Assembly: GCA_030595055.1 (NCBI GenBank)
Contig: JAUVEB010000005.1
Span: forward strand, 1 to 32,298
Length of the DNA: 32,298 nucleotides
Reading direction: 5' to 3'
From: Desulfuromonadaceae bacterium
GTDB lineage: Bacteria; Desulfobacterota; Desulfuromonadia; Desulfuromonadales; Geopsychrobacteraceae
Positions 1 to 7,404 of the stretch are shown piece after piece. Under the pieces are notes generated by a model. That model ran no database searches. It was given only the letters and a program-made list of their open reading frames with translations, and was not told the origin of the DNA. The position numbers were made by a program, and so were the translations under genes. How positions within the stretch are numbered: position 1 is the stretch's first letter; each line of letters opens with the position of its first letter.

Positions 1-506
1 AAGTCAGCAATGCCATGTCTGCTTATCTGGACAGGGAGCCGCAGCCGAGTTTGGCCGGTTTTCTGGAAAAAGTTTCCCTGCTTGACGATGAGCGGCCCGG
101 CCGCAACGACAAGGACAAGAAACTGGCGGCCGATGCGGTCACCCTGATGAGCCTGCATTCGAGCAAAGGGCTGGAGTTTCCGGTGGTTTTCCTGGTCGGG
201 ATGGAAGAGGGTTATCTGCCGCATAAGAAAACCATCGATGAGACTTTTGATGTCGATGAGGAACGGCGGCTCTGTTATGTCGGGATGACCCGGGCGGAAA
301 AACAACTCATGTTGCTGGGGGCTCGCCGGAGGCGCAAATACGGTAAGTTGGAGCAACGTGAACCGAGTCGTTTCTTGAGCGAAATCCCGGAAACGTTGCT
401 CTTGAGGAATAAAAGCGGCAGACCTGAACAAGCAACCGCAGAACAGCAGGAGCAGAGTGCCAACCAGTTTTTCAGCGGCATCAGCCAGTTACTGGAAGAT
501 TCCTGA
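1..506 (+). CDS. Rep/UvrD-family DNA helicase, C-terminal part (5' end outside window)
   Basis: This is the 3' end of a superfamily 1A ATP-dependent DNA helicase that unwinds DNA in repair or replication restart. The frame is open from base 3, before the track's ATG at 15, so the gene starts upstream of the window. Visible landmarks are the motif V region ([20 protein letters not shown]) and motif VI ([12 protein letters not shown]), followed by the EPSRFL segment seen near the end of this family. The GYLPH and EPSRFL wording is closer to Rep than to UvrD, but the fragment is too short to decide between Rep, PcrA and UvrD. It ends with TGA and converges on nudC, with a palindrome between them. 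Confidence 0.9.
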   Translation, partial: VSNAMSAYLDREPQPSLAGFLEKVSLLDDERPGRNDKDKKLAADAVTLMSLHSSKGLEFPVVFLVGMEEGYLPHKKTIDETFDVDEERRLCYVGMTRAEKQLMLLGARRRRKYGKLEQREPSRFLSEIPETLLLRNKSGRPEQATAEQQEQSANQFFSGISQLLEDS

Positions 507-597
507 CTTAATTCGTGCCGTCGGACTCTGTTCAGTGAAGAAAACGATCCTCAATCTGCCCGAGTTTGAACTGACGGCGGGATAACCGCACTGAACC

Positions 598-622
598 GGG
601 GACAGAATTCAACTCTGTCCCC
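598..622. terminator. GGGGACAGA palindrome between convergent genes
   Basis: GGGGACAGA and TCTGTCCCC form a perfect 9-bp stem around a 7-base loop, in the gap between the convergent helicase and nudC genes. It may act as a bidirectional terminator, but neither side has a clear T-tract. The GGGGACAGA arm resembles dispersed REP-type palindromes found in proteobacteria, so it could be a repeat copy. Confidence 0.45.
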
Positions 623-629
623 TGATGAT

Positions 630-1508
630 TCACTTCCGCAGATAGTCTCCGGCCCGATCGATCAGGTAGCGGGCAATGCTGCGACGCGGCGGCAATGTCG
701 GTAACTGATCGAGTTTATACCACGCGGCTTCCGCCAATTCATCTTCCTGTAGTTTGATCTTCCCGGCCAGATAATCGGCGACAAAACCGGTCATCATCTG
801 ACTGGGAAAAGGCCAGCACTGGCTGCCGACGTAGCGAAGATTGTTGACCTGAAGACCCGTCTCCTCGCGGATTTCTCTTTCCATCGCTTCTTCCAGTGAT
901 TCGCCGAATTCGACAAACCCGGCCACCAGTCCGAAACGACCGTCCGCCCATTCCGGTTTGCGCACCAGCAGAATTTCATCTCCTCTGACAATCAGACCGA
1001 TCACGCAAGGGTGAATGTGTGGGAAGTGCCGGCTGGCGCAGTTGTGACATTCCTTGCCCCATTCGCCCGGCAGTCGAACCAGCTGCTCTCCGCAATGGCT
1101 GCAGCGTCGGCTGGTTTTTTCCCAGTGTAAAATCATCTGTGCGATCCCGGCCAGCGACAAGAGTGCCGGCGGGAGCTGCGGGTTTCTGTCCTGCAACGAG
1201 ATCGTCTGAAAATCTGGCGGTAACTCTGCCTGCCGGGAAATGTCCAGCACCCGGCAGGGCTGCTCTTGCCAGTCACCGATATACAGGGGGGGGCGGACGC
1301 TGGTCAAAATCGGCGAATCCCCTTCAGGAAGCTGTGGCCCCGATGTTGTTGCCTTAATTAACAGGGAACTTCCTTGCAGGATCACCCATACTCCGGGGGT
1401 GCCCGGATCCCGGTCTGCTGTCGACAGCTGAAAATGGGCATCCAGGCCGGCCCGGTTGAACGGAAGATCGATTGTCGACGGGTAGCTGTCAGGTAGGCCG
1501 CAGTTCAT
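630..1508 (-). CDS. nudC: NAD+ diphosphatase (NADH pyrophosphatase), Nudix
   Basis: It hydrolyses NAD(H) to NMN(H) and AMP; family members can also remove NAD caps from RNA. The sequence shows a zinc ribbon with two CxxC pairs (CSHCG and CHNCA), then a complete Nudix box (GFVEFGESLEEAMEREIREE) and the SQxWPFP signature that separates NudC from other Nudix enzymes. The track starts at 1529, but the ATG at 1508 overlaps the nudF stop as ATGA and removes only seven residues, so translational coupling favours 1508. It is the second gene of a two-gene leftward operon with nudF. The protein is about 292 residues, slightly longer than E. coli NudC, with a divergent N-terminal domain as is usual. Confidence 0.93.
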   Translation of the reverse strand: MNCGLPDSYPSTIDLPFNRAGLDAHFQLSTADRDPGTPGVWVILQGSSLLIKATTSGPQLPEGDSPILTSVRPPLYIGDWQEQPCRVLDISRQAELPPDFQTISLQDRNPQLPPALLSLAGIAQMILHWEKTSRRCSHCGEQLVRLPGEWGKECHNCASRHFPHIHPCVIGLIVRGDEILLVRKPEWADGRFGLVAGFVEFGESLEEAMEREIREETGLQVNNLRYVGSQCWPFPSQMMTGFVADYLAGKIKLQEDELAEAAWYKLDQLPTLPPRRSIARYLIDRAGDYLRK

Positions 1509-2038
1509 TGGACCAGCCTGTTCTGCCATGCATAACGCAGTAGGGTGATCTGGGTTTTCGCGTCGCAGATAACGCCGTCGGTGATCATTTGCAATGCCTT
1601 TTCAAGGGTTATCCTCACCGGCTCGATAAATTCGTTCTGCTCCAGGGCGGTGGCGGTTTTGGAGAGTTCTTCGGCGACAAACAAGTGAATCTGCTCATTG
1701 CAGAAACCGACACTGCTGTAAACCGCACCGAGCGGGGTGATCTTTGCCGCCTGGTAGCCGATCTCTTCCTGCAGTTCCCGAGCAATGCAGGCTTTGCCGT
1801 TCTCTCCCGGTTCCAGACGTCCAGCCGGAATTTCGTAAACATATTTCTCAACTGCCGGGCGAAATTGCCGGATCAAAATAACCTGCCCGTCGGAAAGGAC
1901 GGGCAATGCAGCCGCTCCGCCGGGATGCTGGACGATTTCAAAGCGGGCTTCGCGCTGATCCGGCATCCGGTGGGTCTCACGAGCCAGATCGAGAATGCGC
2001 CCCTGGTAGAGAATTTCTTCGCTTAGCTTACTCATCAA
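1505..2038 (-). CDS. nudF: ADP-ribose pyrophosphatase-like Nudix hydrolase
   Basis: It likely cleaves ADP-ribose to AMP and ribose-5-phosphate, limiting toxic free ADP-ribose. The 177-residue protein has the N-terminal beta-strand domain of the ADPRase group and a full Nudix box (GRLEPGENGKACIARELQEE) with the catalytic REL..EE core. The start at 2038 is preceded by AAGGA and by a good promoter. It overlaps nudC by four bases. Together the pair would turn NAD into smaller nucleotides, so they plausibly act as a nucleotide-housecleaning unit. Substrate specificity within the subfamily cannot be fixed from sequence alone. Confidence 0.88.
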   Translation of the reverse strand: MMSKLSEEILYQGRILDLARETHRMPDQREARFEIVQHPGGAAALPVLSDGQVILIRQFRPAVEKYVYEIPAGRLEPGENGKACIARELQEEIGYQAAKITPLGAVYSSVGFCNEQIHLFVAEELSKTATALEQNEFIEPVRITLEKALQMITDGVICDAKTQITLLRYAWQNRLVQ

Positions 2039-2062
2039 TAAATCCTTTCTCGGTTGTTCCCG

Positions 2063-2091
2063 AGTGTAAAGAAATCCCGCTGAACTGGCAA
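2063..2091 (-). promoter_or_regulatory. Sigma-70-type promoter of nudF-nudC
   Basis: On the minus strand a -35 box TTGCCA (2091-2086) is followed by a 17-base spacer and a -10 box TACACT (2068-2063), about 25 bases before the nudF start. Five of six and four of six positions match the sigma-70 consensus, with ideal spacing. Confidence 0.6.
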
Positions 2092-2222
2092 TGCGCAGGA
2101 GTAAAAAATAGTTTATTAAGGAAAAAATAATAATTAGCTGTTAATAATAGAAAAAAACCATTATTTTGCTAAACTCCCTGGAGAAATAAAAACGTTACTT
2201 TGTCCGCATAAGGGGGAACCGA

Positions 2223-2366
2223 ATGTCCGGTAAATTTCAGAAAATCAATTTTGAGCTCGATAAATTACCGACCATGCCGACTGTGGCGACGCAGATGCTT
2301 GAGTTGATCAGCTCCGAGGAGATGAGCGCTGGAGGTTATTCGGTGAATTTGAGTTTTTTTGCATGA
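2223..2366 (+). pseudogene. Truncated HDOD-domain protein start (remnant)
   Basis: This is a 47-codon ORF with a good ribosome-binding site (AAGGGGGA, about 5 bases before ATG), too short for the track. The first 35 residues read like the start of an HDOD signalling domain (LPTMPTVATQMLELISSEEM). The frame then turns into unrelated sequence and stops at TGA. A second tiny ORF (2363-2434) overlaps it as ATGA and leads into the histidine kinase. The simplest reading is that an internal deletion removed most of an HDOD gene and left its promoter and start in front of the kinase. It may still serve as a leader for kinase expression. Confidence 0.6.
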
Positions 2367-2437
2367 GGGAGTACCGGATGAGTGAATATGCAGAGTTGTT
2401 TCGCGCCATTTACCCAGGTGCGGGGAGAGGCTAGTGG

Positions 2438-3913
2438 ATGTCACGCGGTTTTAAACACAGATTGATTCTCTCCCTCCTGCTGCTGTTCAGCGTGGTGCTT
2501 GCAGTAGCCGCTGGGTTCATCTCGCCGCCACCTGCGGTCGCGGTGGAACAGGAGCTGTTATGTCAGCTCCTCTGCCATGAAGATGTTATTTTATGGGGAA
2601 GTGTCGGAATGGCGCTGGTTCTGCTCGGGTTTGGCCTCTTTCTGGTCTGGAATCGGGGACTGCACGCCGAGGTGAAGCGACGTAAGGTGACCGAACGGGC
2701 GCTGTTCGATTCCGTTCTGCAGTACCGGCACCTGGTCCAGTCCGTTCCCCACGGTATTGTTGAGATCGGCCGGGCCGGAGAAATTCTCTTTAATAACGAA
2801 CCGTTTTGTCAACTGATCGGTGTGCAGGAAAAGAACTTACAGGGTCACAGTTTCGCCGAATTTGTGGTGGATAAGGAGCAGCTGACGGCTCTGTTGCCGC
2901 AATTGACGGCCGCAGAGGCTGTGCCGGGCCATTTCACCGAACAGCTTGAATTGCGTTCGCGGCAGGGGCAGAGCGTCGCGGTGCAGATTGATTTCGACCG
3001 CAGCCAGTCAGTGCTTGACGTACAGTCCGCCATCATCATTATCACCGACCTCACCCGTAGCCTGACGGCGGAAAAAGCCCGGGACAAAAATGCCGAGCTG
3101 GCGCGGGAGCTGAGGAGCCGGATTGACGAGGTTGAAGAACTGAACCGGGTGACGCTGTATCTTGCGGAAGATTTGCGCAGCAGCAACGCTGAACTGCAGC
3201 AAAAGACCGTGGATCTGAGTGAGGTGAACCGGGATCTGGAGTCGTTTTCCTACTCGGTTTCCCACGATTTGCGGGCACCGCTGCGCCATATCATGGGCTT
3301 TGCCGAGATTTTATCGGATGCTGCCGCGGCGGAACTTTCCGCAGACAATCGTCGTTATCTGGATAAAATCAAAAAATCTGCCGGTAATATGAGTCGCCTG
3401 ATCAACGATTTGTTGACTTTTTCGCGGGCCGGGCGTACAGAACTCACCTTTAGTGAGGTTGATACCGACCCACTCGTTAAGGAAGAGATCGAGAACTTTG
3501 CTGCTGAAACCGCCGGACGTCAGATTGACTGGCAGGTTGGGAATCTTCCGGTGGTTACGGCTGACCTGGGGACTTTGCGGCAGGTGTTCAACAACCTGCT
3601 GGAGAATGCGGTCAAGTACAGTTCGACCCGCGAACAGGCGGTTATCAAGGTTGAGGCTGAACAAACCGGCGATGAGTGGGTCTTTGCCGTGCATGATAAC
3701 GGAGCTGGTTTCAATCCGGAACTTGCCGATAAACTGTTCAAAGTTTTCAGTCGCTTGCATCGGCAGGAGCAGTTTGACGGAACCGGGGTCGGTTTGGCTA
3801 TCGTGCGACGCATTCTCCAACGGCACGGTGGGCGAATCTGGGCACAAGGAGCTGTTGATCAGGGCGCCGGCTTTTATTTTTCACTGCCGATTGTGAAGAG
3901 GGCTCAGTCATGA
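2438..3913 (+). CDS. Membrane PAS-domain sensor histidine kinase
   Basis: This 491-residue two-component kinase has two hydrophobic segments, near residues 9-30 and 52-72, enclosing a short periplasmic stretch with two cysteines (CQLLC). A PAS domain follows at about 85-205, then a coiled-coil region. The HisKA phosphoacceptor is His276 in SVSHDLRAPLRHI, the form common in phytochrome-type kinases. A HATPase domain follows, with N box NNLLENAVKYS and G boxes DNGAGF and GTGVGLAI. The ribosome-binding site GGGGAGAGG lies about 8 bases upstream. No output gene is fused; the hybrid kinase and receiver downstream are the nearest partner candidates. The stimulus is unknown. Confidence 0.93.
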   Translation: MSRGFKHRLILSLLLLFSVVLAVAAGFISPPPAVAVEQELLCQLLCHEDVILWGSVGMALVLLGFGLFLVWNRGLHAEVKRRKVTERALFDSVLQYRHLVQSVPHGIVEIGRAGEILFNNEPFCQLIGVQEKNLQGHSFAEFVVDKEQLTALLPQLTAAEAVPGHFTEQLELRSRQGQSVAVQIDFDRSQSVLDVQSAIIIITDLTRSLTAEKARDKNAELARELRSRIDEVEELNRVTLYLAEDLRSSNAELQQKTVDLSEVNRDLESFSYSVSHDLRAPLRHIMGFAEILSDAAAAELSADNRRYLDKIKKSAGNMSRLINDLLTFSRAGRTELTFSEVDTDPLVKEEIENFAAETAGRQIDWQVGNLPVVTADLGTLRQVFNNLLENAVKYSSTREQAVIKVEAEQTGDEWVFAVHDNGAGFNPELADKLFKVFSRLHRQEQFDGTGVGLAIVRRILQRHGGRIWAQGAVDQGAGFYFSLPIVKRAQS

Positions 3914-3982
3914 TGAACAAGGGAGGCCTCTGTAACCGCAGATTCGTTTCAGTATGTTGAGTCGGTGGTTATTTACGCGAAT

Positions 3983-4094
3983 GTAGGGTGGGCGATGCAC
4001 TGATCATGGCATATCCCGCGTAGGGGCGCTGCTTGCCGCGCCCTCTTGACAGATTACAGCTTCGCTATCAGGGCGCAGCAAGCGGCGCCCCTAC
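3983..4094. repeat. REP-like palindromic repeat pair
   Basis: Arms at 4020-4044 (GTAGGGGCGCTGCTTGCCGC...) and 4070-4094 are reverse complements at 23 of 25 positions, around a 25-base spacer. A half-site GTAGGGTGGGCGATGC lies just before it at 3983, related to the repeats around yedF. There is no coding potential. The repeat lies between two kinase genes and may end or separate their transcripts. It looks like a REP/BIME-type element. Confidence 0.65.
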
Positions 4095-4142
4095 TGACGT
4101 ACCAGGGGTGAATCTTGTATTCGACCGAACGGAGGAGATGCC

Positions 4143-6473
4143 TTGATTCCACCTGAACTGCATATCCTGCATATTGAAGACAGTGATCTGGATGCCGAAC
4201 TGGTGCGTTTTACCCTTGAAAACGGCGGTATCCCCTGTGACATCTGCTGGGTCGATAACTTTCCCGCCTTCGTGGAAGAGTTGGAAACCAACCGTTATGA
4301 TCTGATTCTGGCCGATTTTTCCCTGCCTGATTGCGACGGTTACAAGACCCTCGCGGTGGCTCAGGAAAAAGCCCCGCAAACCCCCTTTGTACTGGTAACC
4401 GGGGCCATCGGGGAAGAACTGGCCATTGACTCCATCAAGGCTGGAGTGACCGACTATGTCCTGAAAAGCAACCTGGTTCGCCTGAAAACGGCCGTTCCAC
4501 GGGCCATTGAAGAAGCCAGGGCCAGTTGGGAAAAACGTCAGGCCCTGGCCGATCTGCAACTGAGCGAAGAGCGTTTTGAGCTGGCGGTGAAGGGCTCCGG
4601 TGCCGGGCTCTGGGACTGGTCGGATGTCAATGAGGAGCAGATGTGGTGGTCGCCCCGGATCTATGAACTTTTTGGTCTGGATGATGGTGAACTGCCGCCG
4701 ACCCGCAGCCAGTTTTATACCTTGCTCCATCCCGATGATGTCGCCGAAGCCAAGGCGGCGATCCGGCGTCATCTGCTTGAGCGAGTGCCTTATGACGTGC
4801 AGTATCGCCTCTACAACAAACAGGGGAAGCTGATCTGGTTGCGTTCGCGGGGCAAGGCGATTTGGGATGCAAACGGTCAGGCCACGCGGATGGCCGGATA
4901 CCTCCAGGATATTACCGGCCGGAAAAAAGCCCAGGAGGAGCGCCGAAAGCTTGACGAGAAATATCGGGCGATCATCAAATCGGCCCGGGACGCCATCGTC
5001 ATGATCGATGCGGCGGGTCTGGTCACCCTCTGGAATCCAGCTGCAGAGCGGATGCTCGGTTTCTCCCCGGATGAGATCCTGGGCAGAGTATTGCACGAGA
5101 CGATTATGCGCCCTGCCGATCAGCAAAAAATCTGTCTGTGCAAGTATCTACAGGGCGCCAGAAAGAATGAAGCAGCGGTGGAATTGACGGTTGCTGACAA
5201 GAACGGTCAACAGGTGCCGGTCGAACTGACCGCAAGTGCTGTCTTTCAGGATGAACAGTGGTACGGTATCGGCATCCTGCGGGATATCAGCGAGCGCAAG
5301 CAGGCGGAACAGCGGCAGCGCGATCTGGAACAGCAGTTGCGGCAGACCCAGAAGATGGAAGCGATCGGGACTCTCGCAGGCGGTATCGCGCATGATTTCA
5401 ACAATATCCTGGCTTCGATCCTGGGTTATGCGGCGATGCTGGAAAAACAGCTGTCCGTCGGCAGTCGGCAGCATCGGGATCTGTTGGAAGTTCTCAATGC
5501 GGCCGACCGGGCTAAATTGCTGGTGCGGCAGATTCTGACCTTCAGCCGTCAGGGTGGGCAGGAAAAGTGTCCGGTTCAGGTCGGCCTGATCGTCAAGGAA
5601 GCTTTGAAGCTGCTCCGGGCTTCCCTGCCGTCAACGATTGAGATTGAGCAATCGATTGCCCCGATCGATGAAGTGGTCCTGGGTGATGCGACCCAGATCC
5701 ACCAGGTGATGATGAATCTCTGTACCAACGCCTACCATGCTATGCCGAAGGGTGGAGTGCTGCGGGTCTCTTTGCAAAAAACTGATCTTGGTGCAGCAAA
5801 TTTCTGGCAGTTGCCGGCTGGACCGTATCTGGAGCTGCAGGTTTGCGATACCGGGACCGGCATCGAAGCGGCCATTCTTGAGCGGATATTTGACCCTTAT
5901 TTTACCACCAAGGATGCCGAGACCGGAACCGGGCTCGGTCTCTCCATGGTCCGGGGAATCATCGATGGTTTACAGGGAAAGATCTCTGTTGCCGGCCGTT
6001 TGGGTGAGGGCACGACCTTTACCATCCTGCTGCCTTGCCGACTGTTTGTCGAGGAAGAGATTGAGGACATCATGGAAGTGACCGAGGTGTGGGGGAATGA
6101 GCATATTCTGCTGGTTGACGACGAGATGAGTCTGGTTGTCGTCGGCAAGGAGTACCTTGAAGATTTCGGCTATCGGGTGACGATCCAGACCGGCAGCTCC
6201 GCAGCATTGCGGCAGGTGCAAGCTGAGCCGGGCAGGTTCGATCTGGTCATCACCGACTTGACCATGCCGCACATGACCGGAATCGAGCTGGCCCGGGAAC
6301 TTAAAAAGGTTGCTCCGGAGCTGCCGGTTATTCTCTGCTCCGGCCTGCAGATGTCACTCGACTCTGAAGGGGTCGCTGGTACGGGTATTCGCCAGGTGTT
6401 GCTGAAGACAGAGATGTTTGATAGATTGCCGACCCTGTTGCGGATGATTTTTACTCAGGGAGGGGATGATTGA
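4143..6473 (+). CDS. Hybrid sensor kinase, REC-PAS-PAS-HisKA-HATPase-REC
   Basis: This soluble 776-residue signalling protein has no membrane segment. The N-terminal receiver domain (about 5-120) has the phosphoacceptor Asp58 in ADFSLPDCDG. Two PAS domains follow (about 145-260 and 275-395). The HisKA histidine is His417 in GGIAHDFNNILASILGY, and the ATPase domain shows DTGTGI and GTGLGL motifs. A second receiver (about 655-775) has Asp705 in TDLTMPHMTG. The start is TTG, supported by GGAGGAG at 4131-4137; the nearby ATG at 4138 runs into a stop at once. The N-terminal receiver suggests that it takes phosphoryl groups from another kinase, possibly the one upstream. The C-terminal receiver is very like the next gene product. 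Confidence 0.93.
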   Translation: MIPPELHILHIEDSDLDAELVRFTLENGGIPCDICWVDNFPAFVEELETNRYDLILADFSLPDCDGYKTLAVAQEKAPQTPFVLVTGAIGEELAIDSIKAGVTDYVLKSNLVRLKTAVPRAIEEARASWEKRQALADLQLSEERFELAVKGSGAGLWDWSDVNEEQMWWSPRIYELFGLDDGELPPTRSQFYTLLHPDDVAEAKAAIRRHLLERVPYDVQYRLYNKQGKLIWLRSRGKAIWDANGQATRMAGYLQDITGRKKAQEERRKLDEKYRAIIKSARDAIVMIDAAGLVTLWNPAAERMLGFSPDEILGRVLHETIMRPADQQKICLCKYLQGARKNEAAVELTVADKNGQQVPVELTASAVFQDEQWYGIGILRDISERKQAEQRQRDLEQQLRQTQKMEAIGTLAGGIAHDFNNILASILGYAAMLEKQLSVGSRQHRDLLEVLNAADRAKLLVRQILTFSRQGGQEKCPVQVGLIVKEALKLLRASLPSTIEIEQSIAPIDEVVLGDATQIHQVMMNLCTNAYHAMPKGGVLRVSLQKTDLGAANFWQLPAGPYLELQVCDTGTGIEAAILERIFDPYFTTKDAETGTGLGLSMVRGIIDGLQGKISVAGRLGEGTTFTILLPCRLFVEEEIEDIMEVTEVWGNEHILLVDDEMSLVVVGKEYLEDFGYRVTIQTGSSAALRQVQAEPGRFDLVITDLTMPHMTGIELARELKKVAPELPVILCSGLQMSLDSEGVAGTGIRQVLLKTEMFDRLPTLLRMIFTQGGDD

Positions 6474-6567
6474 AAGAGACAGTTTCCTGGGCGAAAAATT
6501 CTAATTGTTCAAGATACCCTGAAATCAATAGACCTCCATGAGAAACCTGTTATAATTCCTCTGCGAA

Positions 6568-7002
6568 ATGAGTTCGTCCCTGCCTGAAGAGAGGATCGAC
6601 TGTTCCATGTGTGCAGAATTTTTCACCGCCGGCGGCGGCGGAAAAAAAATTCTTTATGTCGATGACGAGGAAAGCCTGGCCTTGCTTGGCGAGGAGTTTC
6701 TGAGCGATCTCAACTACCGGGTGACCTGTGCCTTTGGCGGGGAACAGGCTCTCAGCCTTTTTCGGGATGCTGAAGATGGTTTTGATCTGGTCGTGACCGA
6801 CTTGACGATGCCGGGGATGAGCGGGATTCAACTGGCTCAGGAGTTTTACCGCATCTCGCCGGAGACGCCGGTGATCCTTTGCTCCGGGCATCTGTTGACG
6901 ATGGAAGAGGAGGGGATGGCAAAGACCAATATTAAAGCGGTGTTGATCAAGACAGATGTCTGCGTCAAGTTGCCGATGCTGCTGGAAAAATATCTTTGCT
7001 GA
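6568..7002 (+). CDS. Stand-alone response regulator receiver protein
   Basis: This single receiver domain has the acidic pocket YVDDEE, phosphoacceptor Asp78 in VTDLTMPGMSG and the ILCSG strand, but no output domain. It shares the TDLTMPxMxGI, PVILCSG and KT-for-KP features with the final receiver of the hybrid kinase just upstream, which suggests a local duplication and a role as its phosphorelay partner. The track start at 6568 has a poor ribosome-binding site. The ATG at 6607 has GAGAGGA about 11 bases upstream and may be the true start, giving 131 residues. A strong terminator follows. Confidence 0.88.
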   Translation: MSSSLPEERIDCSMCAEFFTAGGGGKKILYVDDEESLALLGEEFLSDLNYRVTCAFGGEQALSLFRDAEDGFDLVVTDLTMPGMSGIQLAQEFYRISPETPVILCSGHLLTMEEEGMAKTNIKAVLIKTDVCVKLPMLLEKYLC

Positions 7003-7024
7003 TTGGTCATGTGAGTGCAGGGTT

Positions 7025-7061
7025 CAAAAAAGCCGCTTCTGAAAAGAAGCGGCTTTTTTTG
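7025..7061 (+). terminator. Intrinsic terminator after the kinase/receiver genes
   Basis: AAGCCGCTTCT and AGAAGCGGCTT form an 11-bp stem with a GAAA loop, followed by a run of seven Ts. A-rich sequence on the left arm allows some function on the other strand too. Confidence 0.9.
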
Positions 7062-7134
7062 ATGGGAACAACAGTGGTTCGTTACCCAAAAAACAGATCC
7101 CGGGAAAGCCAGAGAATCACGATCGGTCTGCTGC

Positions 7135-7404
7135 TCACTTCCAGGAAAAGAGCTTTTTCTTTTTCTTCAGCGCAGCTTCTTCCAGGTTGCCGATGACCGG
7201 GAAACGTTCAATGAGCGTCCGCACATGGGGGGCCGATTTCAGGGCTTGGGTCAGATCCTGACCGGCCTGGTGAATCCCTTCATGGTGACCGTTTTTCCAG
7301 CGGAGACTGTCAGAGACATTGTAGATTGTTCCGCTCACCGCGACGTAGGCGGGACGCCCTTCGCGACCATCATTTTGCGCCAGTTCTGTGGTTGTCATTC
7401 TCAT
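7135..7404 (-). CDS. Small cytochrome b5-like heme-binding domain protein
   Basis: This roughly 89-residue protein is made almost entirely of a cytochrome b5-like heme/steroid-binding fold: YVAVSGTIYNVSDS, then WKNGHHEGIHQAGQDLT, then ALKSAPH. The histidines in GHHEGIHQAG and SAPH are candidate heme ligands. It has no signal peptide or membrane segment, so it should be cytoplasmic, and it ends in a lysine-rich tail. The track uses TTG at 7413, but the ATG at 7404 overlaps the speA stop as ATGA, so I prefer it. Being the last gene of a polyamine operon is unexpected, and its role there is unknown. Confidence 0.85.
   Translation of the reverse strand: MRMTTTELAQNDGREGRPAYVAVSGTIYNVSDSLRWKNGHHEGIHQAGQDLTQALKSAPHVRTLIERFPVIGNLEEAALKKKKKLFSWK

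Noticed and set aside
4068-5126. Long 352-residue minus-strand ORF opposite the hybrid kinase.
   Set aside because: It is a shadow of the kinase gene; the plus frame carries clear receiver and PAS motifs.
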